Origin: CAYRVX01 sp964642165
GTDB lineage: Bacteria > Planctomycetota > Phycisphaerae > SM23-33
DNA: 9,871 bases
Reading direction: 5' to 3'
NCBI GenBank assembly: GCA_964642165.1
Contig: CAZXOC010000278.1
Span: forward strand, 1 to 9,871
Of this stretch, positions 1 to 6,712 are shown one piece after another. The translations under genes and the position numbers were made by a program. Every line of letters starts with the position of its first letter. Position 1 is the stretch's first letter. Below the pieces are notes generated by a model, which ran no database searches, was not told the DNA's origin, and worked only from the letters and a program-made list of their open reading frames with translations.

Positions 1-2142
1 CGGACCATCCCGCTGTACCTTCGCCCGCACGACCGCATCGCCGGGAGCATCTCCGAGACGCCCGGCGCCATGCCCGTTTACGTCGAGATCGGCATCGCCG
101 AGAACAGCATCTACGTCGGCGAGAACCCCGAGCGCCGCGGCTACCTCCGCGGGCGGGTGCCGCGGGACATCCTCGACTACTGGCGGCACCGCAACCTCTG
201 GGGCCGGGCGCGGGCCTGCCAGCGAACCGTCCACGGTCGCAAGAGCGAATGGACCGAGGTCGCCGGCTACAAGTTCCTGTCCTGCCAGGGGCACCTGAGC
301 CCCAGCTACGGCGAGCTGCTGGGCGTGGGGCTCGGGGGCATCCTGGCGCGCGTCCGGCGGCGGCGCGACGGCGAGATCGACCCGCTCGCCCTGGAGTTCC
401 TCACGGCCGCCGAGCGGGCGCTGCTGGGCGCGATCGAGTGGATCGAGCGCTACGCGGAGTTCCTCGCGGGCGAGGCAGGCGCGTGCCGGGACGCCGCCCG
501 GGCCGACGACCTCCGCGCGATGAGCCGCATCGCCGCGAAGGTCGCTCGCCGGCCGCCCGAGACCTTCCGCGAGGCCCTCCAGCTCGTCTGGTTCTGCCAG
601 CAGGCCGTCCACGTCGAGGGCCACGGCTACTCCTGCACGCCCGACCGCCTCGACCAGCTCCTCCACCCGTACTACCTCGCGGACAAGGCCGCCGGGCGGC
701 TCGACGACGACGAGGCCCTCCAGCTCTGCGAGAACCTCATCCTCAAGATGCGCGACAACACCGTCTGGGGCGTCGAGCACAACCTCACGCAGGGCGTCTG
801 CCTGGCCGGCTCGACCCCCGACGGCGCGGACCAGACCAACGAGCTGTCCTGGCTGTTCGTCGCGGCGGCCGACCGCATGAGCGTCCCCGAGCCGCTCGTC
901 TGGATCCGCTGGCACCCCGCCATCGACCAGGACTTCTTCGACTTCTGCCTCAAGACGCTCGCCGGCTCGACGTGCTTCCCGCTGATGATGAGCGACACGG
1001 CCGTGCCCGCGATGTTCATGGAACTGGGCGTCTCGCGGGAGGACGCGTTCACCTACGTCCCGGCCGGGTGCAACGAACTGGCCCTTCCCGGCATGGCCTA
1101 CTACAACCCCGCCGCCCACGTGGGGTACCTGGGCGCGCTGGAATGGGCCCTGACGAAGGGCCGGGGCTACGACGGCCGGCGCCCCGAGGACCCGGCCGCG
1201 CCCGCTCCGGCGGAGCTGGAGACCTTCGACGACCTGACTGCCGCGGTCGCCCGCGAGATCCGCCGGCAGGTCGAGCGCTCGTACGTCGCCGGGGTGGAGA
1301 CGCTCTCGTACCAGATGCGCTGGGGCCAGACGCCGTTCACCTCGTGCTTCTTCGACGGCGGCATCGACCGGGCCCGCGACATGGTCGAGGGCACGAAGTA
1401 CAACGTCCTGTCCTGCGGCGGGATCTTCTTCGCGAACATGGTCGACGCCCTCGCCGCCCTCCGCGAGGTGGTCTACGAGAAGGGCCAGGCGACGCTCGAG
1501 CAGGTCGCGGCCGCCTGCGCCGCGAACTTCGTCGGCGGCCGGCCGCTGCGGGCGAAGCTGCTGGCCGCGCCCAAGCACGGCAACGACGACCCGCGCCTAC
1601 AGGGCATCATCCGCCTGGTCGAGCGGATGAGAGCCGACGCCGTGGGCGACGTCTGCCGCGATCCGCGCGACGGCTCGCCGTTCGGCAACGGCCACGTCGT
1701 CCGCTCCAGCGCCGTCCGCAGCGGGCGGGCCACCGGCGCCACGCCCGACGGGCGCCTCGCGGGCGAGCCGCTGGCCGGCTCGGTGGCGGCCTCGGCCGGC
1801 TGCGAGCAGAAGGGCCCCACCGCCGTCCTGAACAGCATCCTCGCGCTGGACGTCGTCCACGCCTGGCGGAGCGGGTACAACGTCAACCTCCGCTTCCAGC
1901 CCTCGATGCTGACCGAGCGGGCCAACCGGGACAAGGTCCGGGCGATGCTGAACGCCTATTTCGCCCGCGGCGGGCAGGAGATGCAGATCAACTGCGTGGG
2001 CAGCGACACCCTCCGCGCCGCCCGGGAAGACCCCGACGCCTACCGCGACCTCGTCGTCCGCGTCGCCGGCTTCAGCGAGTTCTTCGTCCGCCTCGACCCC
2101 GACATCCAGGCCGACCTCATCGCCCGAACCGAGCACGCCTGA
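1..2142 (+). CDS. Glycyl radical enzyme, pyruvate formate-lyase family (5' partial)
   Basis: This is an oxygen-sensitive radical enzyme, presumably cytosolic. The frame is open from base 1, and the upstream residues (IPLYLRPHDRIAGSISETPG) match the family, so the Met at base 70 is internal. The true start lies before the window, probably some tens of residues away. 713 residues are visible. The thiyl-radical cysteine and its neighbouring acid are seen in AGCNEL (Cys357 and Glu359 of the visible product). The C-terminal glycyl-radical loop is RVAGFSEFF, with Gly690 as the radical site. Before it come the usual TPDGR, GPTAVLNS and QINCVGSDTLRAA blocks. The GCxE loop resembles the eliminases and decarboxylases (choline, glycerol, hydroxyproline and arylacetate types), not the Cys-Cys of true pyruvate formate-lyase. 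The Asn between Cys and Glu is uncommon, so I assign no substrate. The partner radical-SAM activase is not in the window. Family assignment is very secure; function is unknown. Confidence 0.95.
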   Translation, partial: RTIPLYLRPHDRIAGSISETPGAMPVYVEIGIAENSIYVGENPERRGYLRGRVPRDILDYWRHRNLWGRARACQRTVHGRKSEWTEVAGYKFLSCQGHLSPSYGELLGVGLGGILARVRRRRDGEIDPLALEFLTAAERALLGAIEWIERYAEFLAGEAGACRDAARADDLRAMSRIAAKVARRPPETFREALQLVWFCQQAVHVEGHGYSCTPDRLDQLLHPYYLADKAAGRLDDDEALQLCENLILKMRDNTVWGVEHNLTQGVCLAGSTPDGADQTNELSWLFVAAADRMSVPEPLVWIRWHPAIDQDFFDFCLKTLAGSTCFPLMMSDTAVPAMFMELGVSREDAFTYVPAGCNELALPGMAYYNPAAHVGYLGALEWALTKGRGYDGRRPEDPAAPAPAELETFDDLTAAVAREIRRQVERSYVAGVETLSYQMRWGQTPFTSCFFDGGIDRARDMVEGTKYNVLSCGGIFFANMVDALAALREVVYEKGQATLEQVAAACAANFVGGRPLRAKLLAAPKHGNDDPRLQGIIRLVERMRADAVGDVCRDPRDGSPFGNGHVVRSSAVRSGRATGATPDGRLAGEPLAGSVAASAGCEQKGPTAVLNSILALDVVHAWRSGYNVNLRFQPSMLTERANRDKVRAMLNAYFARGGQEMQINCVGSDTLRAAREDPDAYRDLVVRVAGFSEFFVRLDPDIQADLIARTEHA

Positions 2143-2165
2143 ACGCCGCTCGCCCTTCTTGTTTA

Positions 2166-2186
2166 GCGGGCCGGCTTGCCGGCCGC
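2166..2186 (+). terminator. Hairpin between convergent genes, probable terminator of the glycyl radical enzyme
   Basis: GGCCGG pairs with CCGGCC around a CTTG loop (2169-2184). Two more base pairs follow beyond a one-base bulge, giving an outer stem at 2166-2186. On the plus strand it is followed by a pyrimidine-rich tail (gtctctctt), which is not a clean T-run. It lies in the 66-base gap between the stop codons of two convergent genes. The minus-strand side has no T-rich tail, so termination is more likely for the plus-strand transcript. Confidence 0.45.
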
Positions 2187-2208
2187 GTCTCTCTTCGCGC
2201 CGTCGCGC

Positions 2209-3771
2209 TCACTCCCCCAGCGGCTTGACGCGGAGGTTGCGGAAGTGCATCTCGCTGCCGGGGTCGTGGCCCTGGATGGCGAACGTGCCGTGGCAGAGGT
2301 AGCGCCCCGGCGTGCCCTCCGGCTTGGCCTTGTCCGCCGGCTCGGTGTAGTCCACGGTGGTCTGGCCGTTGATCTTCAGCACGATCCGCTTGCCGCGGAC
2401 GAGGATGTGGTACGTGAACCACTCGTTGTCCTTCGCGGGGGCCTTGCGGACGTCCCGGACGGCGTACAGGCTGCCCGTCTTGCGCCAGTCGCGGTGGGTC
2501 TGGTTGATCTGGGCCTCGTAGCCCCACGCCGGCCAGCCGCGCTCCTGCCAGCGCGTGTGGATGTACAGCCCGCTGTTGGCCTTCGGTTTGGTGAGCACCT
2601 CGCACGTGAACTCGAAGTCCTTGAAGTCGTGGTCCTTCACCGGCCCGACGTAGAACAGGTGGCTCCGCGGGCCCTTGGCGACGATGACCCCGTCGCGGAC
2701 GCTGAAGGTGTCCTTGTTCTCGCTGGCCCGCCAGCCGGTGAGGTCCTTGCCGTTGAACAGGCTGATCCAGCCCTCCTCGGCGGCGGGGGCGGCGGCCTCG
2801 GCCCCGGCGACGGCGAGAGCCACCGAGTAGACGCCGTCGCGCGCGGTGATGAAGAGCGTCTTGTAGTCCGGCCCGCCGAAGCAGCAGTTGGCGGCCGCCT
2901 TGGGCGTCCGGATCCGCCCGATCAGCTTACCCTTCGTGTCGAAGACCTGCACGCCGTCGCCGGCGGTGGAGAACAGGCGCCCGTCGGCGTCGCAGCGGAT
3001 GCCGTCGGGGCCGCCCGGCGTGATCACGCAGAAGATCTCTCCCTTGCCCAGCCGGTTGTCCGTGCGCACGGGGAATCGGCGGACGTGGTGCGGCTTGCCG
3101 CTGTCGGCGACGTACAGGTACTTCTCGTCGGGCGAGAAGGCCAGCCCGTTGGGGCGATCGAAGTCGGTGGCGACGGCGACGGGCTCGGTCGCGCGCGGGT
3201 CGAGGCGATAGACGTAGTTGCCCTTCTGCTCCTTCGGGCGGCGGCGCAGGCCGTACGGCGGGTCGGTGAACCAGATCGTCCCGTCGCGCTTGACGGCGAG
3301 GTCGTTGGGGCTGTTGAGCTTTCCGCCGGCGTGCGTGGCGGCGAGGGTGACGATCTTGCCGTCCTTCTCGGTTCGGGTGACGGTGCGGCTGCCGTGCTCG
3401 CAGGTCACCAGGCGTCCCTGGGCGTCGACCGCATTGCCGTTGGCCTGGCGGGCGGGGCGGCGGAAGACCTTGCGCCCGCCGGCCTCGCTCCACTGGTAGA
3501 TCGTGTCGACAGGGATGTCGCTGAAGAGCAGCAGTTTGCGGTCCTTCAGCCAGACGGGGCCCTCGGTGAATCGCTGGTCGCGGCAGATCTGCCGCACGGC
3601 GGAGTCGGCGCGGAGGACCTGGCGGAACGAGGCGTCCACGACCTCGAAGTCCTTGCTCGGGGCGGCCCCGGCGGGCGAGGCGGCGGCGAGACAGAGGCCT
3701 GCCCCCGCGGCGAGGGCCAGCCACACGGCGGCCGGGCGGGGTCCGGTGACATCGGGCTGCTTGCGGTTCAT
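2209..3771 (-). CDS. Exported SMP-30/gluconolactonase-like propeller fused to a DUF1080 (3-keto-disaccharide hydrolase) domain
   Basis: 520 residues. Residues 1-37 form a Sec signal peptide: a basic start, a hydrophobic stretch AAVWLALAAGAGLCLAA, then an Ala-rich cleavage region near PAGAAP. The cysteine context does not fit a lipobox. Residues about 45-320 are an SMP-30/gluconolactonase/LRE-like beta-propeller, with likely metal and catalytic residues at Glu70 (FTEGPVW), Asn156 (SPND), Asn208 (RPNGLAFSPDEKYLY) and Asp223 (VADSG). An Ala-rich linker leads to a DUF1080 (PF06439) beta-sandwich at about 334-520, opening with WISLFNGKDLTGWR. The first domain suggests lactone hydrolysis. The second belongs to a family with characterised 3-keto-glycoside hydrolases. 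The substrate is unknown, and DUF1080 may only bind sugar. The open frame runs upstream of this Met, but the signal peptide and the AAGGAG site fix the start here. It is the last gene of the minus-strand operon. Confidence 0.9.
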   Translation of the reverse strand: MNRKQPDVTGPRPAAVWLALAAGAGLCLAAASPAGAAPSKDFEVVDASFRQVLRADSAVRQICRDQRFTEGPVWLKDRKLLLFSDIPVDTIYQWSEAGGRKVFRRPARQANGNAVDAQGRLVTCEHGSRTVTRTEKDGKIVTLAATHAGGKLNSPNDLAVKRDGTIWFTDPPYGLRRRPKEQKGNYVYRLDPRATEPVAVATDFDRPNGLAFSPDEKYLYVADSGKPHHVRRFPVRTDNRLGKGEIFCVITPGGPDGIRCDADGRLFSTAGDGVQVFDTKGKLIGRIRTPKAAANCCFGGPDYKTLFITARDGVYSVALAVAGAEAAAPAAEEGWISLFNGKDLTGWRASENKDTFSVRDGVIVAKGPRSHLFYVGPVKDHDFKDFEFTCEVLTKPKANSGLYIHTRWQERGWPAWGYEAQINQTHRDWRKTGSLYAVRDVRKAPAKDNEWFTYHILVRGKRIVLKINGQTTVDYTEPADKAKPEGTPGRYLCHGTFAIQGHDPGSEMHFRNLRVKPLGE

Positions 3772-3777
3772 GGTATG

Positions 3778-3783
3778 CTCCTT
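3778..3783 (-). promoter_or_regulatory. Strong ribosome binding site overlapping the upstream stop codon
   Basis: On the minus strand the sequence reads TGAAGGAGCATACCATG. AAGGAG sits 6 bases before the ATG at 3771 and shares its first base with the TGA stop of the dehydratase gene (3785-3783). This decides the start of the fusion gene against the much longer open frame. It also suggests translational coupling between the two genes. Confidence 0.8.
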
Positions 3784-4988
3784 CAGGGCCGGTGGATCGT
3801 GCCGTCCGGCGCGCGGGCGGCCGTCCACGTCGGCTCGTCGTTGTCGCAGGGGTGTCCGGCGGCGAGCTTCTCGTCGAAGCCGATGCCCCAGCCGGGTTCC
3901 TCGTTCGGCCAGGCCGCCCCGTCGCGGATCTCCGGCGTGCCGGGGAACATCTCGCGCTCCAGGTCGCTGCGGAAGGCCCATTCCTGGATGCCGAAGTTGT
4001 GGCAGGCCACGTCGAGGTGCACGTTGGCGGCCATGCCGACCGGGGAGACGTCGCCCGGCCCGTGCCAGGCCGTCCGCACGCCGAAGGCCTCGCAGAGGTG
4101 GGCGAGCTTCCGCGCGGGCGTGGCGCCCCCGATCGCCGAGACGTGCACGCGGAGGAAGTCGATCCACCGGTTGGCCACGAGCGGGACGATCTCGCGGGGG
4201 TTGCTGAACAGCTCGCCCATGGCGATGGGCGTGGTGCAGGCGCGGCGGACGTGGGCGAGCCAGTCGACGTCCTCCGGCGCGACGACGTCCTCCAGGAAGA
4301 ACAGGCGATAGGGCTCGAGCGCCTTGGCCAGCCCCACGGCGTCGATCGGCTCGATGCGCTCGTGCACGTCGTGGAGCAGCTCGACCTGGTCGCCGAGCTG
4401 GCGTCGCAGCCGCTCGAACAGCGCGGGGATGCGGCGGATCTTCTCGCGCGGGTCGTAGTACTCCCCGTCGGCGCCGCCCGGGGGCGGGCGGAGGCCGGCG
4501 CCTTCCACGCCGCGGTAGCGCCCGAGCTGGCAGCGAACGTAGCGGAAGCCCCGCTCGAGGTGCTCTCGGGCCCGCTCGGCGACGGCGTCGGGTTCTTGGC
4601 CGTCGGCGTGGACGTAGACGTCGGCGGCGGGTCGGCACGGGCCGCCCCACAGCTCGTAGCACGGCACGCCCGCCAGCTTGCCCTTGATGTCCCACAGGGC
4701 CATGTCCAGCCCGCTGACGGCGCTATTCAGCACCGGCCCGTTGCGCCAGTAGCCGCTGACCATCGCCGCCTGCCAGATGTCCTCGACGCGGCGAGGGTCC
4801 TTCCCGAGGGCCCAGGGCCCGATGTGGTGCTCGAGGGCCGCCTGGACGGCGCGGTAGCGCTGGGTGAAGGTCGCGCAGCCCAGCCCGTCGAGCCCCGGTT
4901 CGGACGTGCGGACGCGGACCACGATCAGCCGGGCATCGCTCGGCTGCGTCACGAACGTCTCGACGGCTTCGATCTTCAACGGCGACAT
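3783..4988 (-). CDS. Enolase-superfamily sugar-acid dehydratase, D-mannonate dehydratase (ManD)-like
   Basis: 401 residues, the usual length for the ManD subgroup. Enolases of this type remove water from an aldonate to give a 2-keto-3-deoxy acid, using Mg2+ in the cytosol. The N-terminal capping domain spans about 1-120 and the barrel follows. Metal ligands read as Asp207 (HDVHERI), Glu233 (FLEDVVAPED) and Glu259 (AMGELF). His209 is the candidate acid/base, with Arg280, His309, Asp313 (WHGPGDVSP) and Glu336 (NFGIQEW) in the pocket. These keep a constant offset of three from the ManD ligands as I remember them. The residue matching the substrate-binding Asn of ATLNGR appears to be Thr42 (ATFTQR), so mannonate specificity is not assured; gluconate or another aldonate is possible. 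The start has a purine-rich GGCGGAGG just upstream, rather close to the ATG. It lies 25 bases after the SDR gene and 11 before the next, consistent with one operon. Confidence 0.9.
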   Translation of the reverse strand: MSPLKIEAVETFVTQPSDARLIVVRVRTSEPGLDGLGCATFTQRYRAVQAALEHHIGPWALGKDPRRVEDIWQAAMVSGYWRNGPVLNSAVSGLDMALWDIKGKLAGVPCYELWGGPCRPAADVYVHADGQEPDAVAERAREHLERGFRYVRCQLGRYRGVEGAGLRPPPGGADGEYYDPREKIRRIPALFERLRRQLGDQVELLHDVHERIEPIDAVGLAKALEPYRLFFLEDVVAPEDVDWLAHVRRACTTPIAMGELFSNPREIVPLVANRWIDFLRVHVSAIGGATPARKLAHLCEAFGVRTAWHGPGDVSPVGMAANVHLDVACHNFGIQEWAFRSDLEREMFPGTPEIRDGAAWPNEEPGWGIGFDEKLAAGHPCDNDEPTWTAARAPDGTIHRP

Positions 4989-5013
4989 GGCCTCCGCCTT
5001 GCTCGCACCGGCC

Positions 5014-5823
5014 TCACACCCAGATCCCCGGCGGGGTGAGCTGGGCGCAGAGCCCGCCGTCCACGTACAGGACCTGCCCGGTGACGTAAGCGGCCAGGTC
5101 CGAGGCCAGGAACGCGACGGCCCAGCCGATCTCTCGCGTCGTGCCCAGCCGCCCGAGGGGGATGTACTTGCTGCGGCCGCTGTGCTTGCCTTCGGATTCC
5201 GCCGGCCCGTCGCGGCGCCGCGTGGCCCCGGGGGCGACGGCGTTGACGCGGACGCCGTGGGGGGCGAGGTCGAGGGCCATCGAGCGCGTCAGGGCGTCGA
5301 TGGCGCCCTTGGAGGCGTCGTAGCCCGCGTTCTCGCGGTGGGCCCGCAGCCCGCCCACCGAGGAGATGTGGACGATCGCCCCGCCGCCGGCCTCGGCCAT
5401 GTGCAGCGAGACCAGCCGGCTGAGCCCGTAGACGATCCGCACGTTGTCCTCGAAGGAGCGGCGGTACTCGACCTCGTCCAGTTCGAGAATGGAGCGGCTG
5501 CGGAGCCGCGCGGCGTTGTTGACCAGCAGGTCGATGGGCCCGAAGCGTTCGACGGCGGCGTCGAAGGCCGTCTGCGCGCCCCCGGGCGTGGCCAGGTCGG
5601 CGGGGACGAAGAGGCAATCCACGCCGCCGGCGCGAAGCTCCTCCGCGAAGGCGGCCCCCGCGTCCGCCGACCGGGCGGCCAGGGCGAGCTTCATGCCCTG
5701 CGAGCCGAGCACGCGGGCGATGCCGCATCCGATGCCGCGACTCGTGCCGCTGACGATGGCGGCCTTGCCGGCCAGGCCGGGCAAGCTCGCCTCCGGCTCG
5801 GGTGACGGGGTTGTCTCGCTCAT
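5014..5823 (-). CDS. Classical SDR-family NAD(P)-dependent oxidoreductase
   Basis: 269 residues, with a short Pro/Glu-rich N-terminal tail before the Rossmann fold. The cofactor loop is SGTSRGIG (25-32), with NNAA at 102-105, catalytic Asn127, Ser155 (VHISSVGG), Tyr168 and Lys172 (YDASK). The usual VNAVAPGAT segment at 193-201 follows, and VTGQVLYVDGG lies near the C-terminus. This is a complete, cytosolic classical SDR of the FabG/glucose-dehydrogenase type. The family oxidises or reduces alcohol and keto groups, and sequence alone does not give the substrate. Its position as first gene before a sugar-acid dehydratase and a lactonase-like protein suggests a sugar 1-dehydrogenase, which is inference. 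The start is supported by AAGGG about 7 bases upstream. Confidence 0.92.
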   Translation of the reverse strand: MSETTPSPEPEASLPGLAGKAAIVSGTSRGIGCGIARVLGSQGMKLALAARSADAGAAFAEELRAGGVDCLFVPADLATPGGAQTAFDAAVERFGPIDLLVNNAARLRSRSILELDEVEYRRSFEDNVRIVYGLSRLVSLHMAEAGGGAIVHISSVGGLRAHRENAGYDASKGAIDALTRSMALDLAPHGVRVNAVAPGATRRRDGPAESEGKHSGRSKYIPLGRLGTTREIGWAVAFLASDLAAYVTGQVLYVDGGLCAQLTPPGIWV

Positions 5824-5871
5824 GTCGGGCCCTTCGAGACGCCTCTCGGCAAGGCGTGCTGCCGCCGCGGC

Positions 5872-5900
5872 ATCGTACGTGCCCCCGTGTGGGCGTACAA
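5872..5900 (-). promoter_or_regulatory. Candidate promoter of the SDR operon with an inverted repeat inside it
   Basis: Read on the minus strand, TTGTAC (5900-5895) and TACGAT (5877-5872) are separated by 17 bases. They match the sigma70 boxes at 3/6 and 4/6 positions. An imperfect inverted repeat, GTACGTGCCC / GGGCGTAC with a 2-base bulge (5875-5898), covers the spacer and both box edges. This is the arrangement expected of an operator. It lies in the 111-base gap before the SDR gene. It is a by-eye match in GC-rich DNA, hence the low confidence. Confidence 0.3.
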
Positions 5901-5934
5901 GGGCTCCCGCCCGGGAATTGCTCCTGCCCCGGGG

Positions 5935-6549
5935 TTACCCGGCGGGCTTGACGGCTCGGCAGAAGCACCATCGACCCCACACCGACAGGCCGAACGCCTC
6001 CACCGCCAGCCCGGCGGCTCGCAGGGCCGCTTCCAGCTCCTCGGCGCCGAAGGGCGTGTGGCCGGACCACCGGCTGAGGAAGGGCATGCGGCTACTCAAC
6101 AGGGCCTCCTCGAAGGCGAACACGCCGCCGGGCACCAGCACGCGGGCCACTTCGTCGATGGCGCGGCGCCAGTCCGGAATGTGGTGCAGCGCGCCGAACA
6201 GGAACGCCGCGTCGAACGTCGCGTCGGCGAAGTCCAGCGCCGTGGCGTCGCCCACGATGAGCTCGATGGCACCCGTCCGGTGGCCCCGGGCCCGGCCCCG
6301 CCGGCGGGCGACGTACCGGCGTGCGCGGCGGATCATGGCCGGGTCGATGTCCACGCAGGCGAGCCGCGCGCAGTCGAAGCGCTCGGTGATGACCAGAGCC
6401 CCCACGCCGCTGCCGCAGCCGATCTCCAGGCACGCGCAGCCGGCGGGGAGCGTCACGCCGTCGAGCACGCGGGGTGCCTCCAGGTGGCGGAGCATCCATG
6501 CCCGCACCGGGTTGCTCATGGCGACCTTCTCGATCCATCGCATCTTCAT
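5935..6549 (-). CDS. Class I SAM-dependent methyltransferase (Methyltransf_11 type)
   Basis: 204 residues. Motif I is CLEIGCGSGVG (about 40-50) for SAM binding. An acidic VDIDP (66-70) follows strand 2, then GDATALDFADATFDAAF (100-116) and GALHHIPDW (119-127), with VARVLVPGGVFAFEE (134-148) as the post-core motif. It is a small, soluble, complete enzyme. The N-terminus (WIEKVAMSNPVRAWM) resembles UbiE-like family members that start a few residues before the conserved NP. Met3 and Met11 are alternative starts, and no strong ribosome site distinguishes them. The methyl acceptor is unknown. It lies 111 bases before the SDR gene in the same direction and need not share its transcript. No link to sugar metabolism is visible. 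Confidence 0.9.
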   Translation of the reverse strand: MKMRWIEKVAMSNPVRAWMLRHLEAPRVLDGVTLPAGCACLEIGCGSGVGALVITERFDCARLACVDIDPAMIRRARRYVARRRGRARGHRTGAIELIVGDATALDFADATFDAAFLFGALHHIPDWRRAIDEVARVLVPGGVFAFEEALLSSRMPFLSRWSGHTPFGAEELEAALRAAGLAVEAFGLSVWGRWCFCRAVKPAG

Positions 6550-6569
6550 GGCGGATCACCCAGCCGCCA

Positions 6570-6599
6570 AGGATACCACGACGCGTCTTGTGGTACGAA
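6570..6599 (-). promoter_or_regulatory. Inverted repeat upstream of the methyltransferase, candidate operator or promoter
   Basis: TACCAC (6574-6579) and GTGGTA (6590-6595) flank an 8-base perfect palindrome, GACGCGTC (6580-6587), with two extra bases on one side. On the minus strand a weak TTCGTA (6599-6594) and TATCCT (6575-6570) pair with an 18-base spacer overlaps it, about 20 bases before the methyltransferase ATG. The repeat is directly visible. Its role as an operator is a guess. Confidence 0.3.
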
Positions 6600-6642
6600 G
6601 CCCCCCCGCGCCCACGCGGGGCCGCCGGCGGCGCCGGGCCGC

Positions 6643-6671
6643 TTGACAGCCCGCGCCGGGACCGTTCCAAT
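6643..6671 (+). promoter_or_regulatory. Probable sigma70-type promoter for the oxidoreductase-isomerase unit
   Basis: A perfect TTGACA (6643-6648) is followed after 17 bases by TCCAAT (6666-6671), which matches the -10 consensus at 4/6. It lies 41 bases before the ATG of the Gfo/Idh/MocA gene, in the divergent intergenic region. A perfect consensus -35 is unlikely by chance in DNA this GC-rich. A 7-bp GC hairpin (CCCCGCG/CGCGGGG, 6604-6621) lies just upstream. Confidence 0.55.
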
Positions 6672-6712
6672 CGCCGCCTGCACGACCCGTCAGCGAAGCG
6701 AAGGGCGAGGCG

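Noticed and set aside
70..2142. Met at base 70 as the true start of the glycyl radical enzyme
   Set aside because: The 23 codons before it are in frame and encode conserved family sequence, so the gene begins before the window.
249..2228. Overlapping plus-strand open frame inside the glycyl radical enzyme gene
   Set aside because: It is Arg/Pro/Gly-rich with no domain and is explained by GC bias.
2176..4311. Open frame of over 700 codons on the plus strand opposite the fusion and dehydratase genes
   Set aside because: It is Ala/Val/Arg/Gly-rich with no recognisable domain, and it lies antisense to two clear genes. High GC content removes stop codons from the opposite frames.
3772..4695. N-terminal extension of the SMP-30/DUF1080 frame on the minus strand
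   Set aside because: The extension is Arg/Pro-rich, overlaps the dehydratase gene out of frame, and is replaced by a signal peptide with a strong ribosome site at 3771.
5909..5934. CCCGGG and CCCCGGGG blocks after the methyltransferase stop as a terminator
   Set aside because: The stem is short, the loop is long and there is no T-run on either strand. Such palindromes are common in GC-rich DNA.
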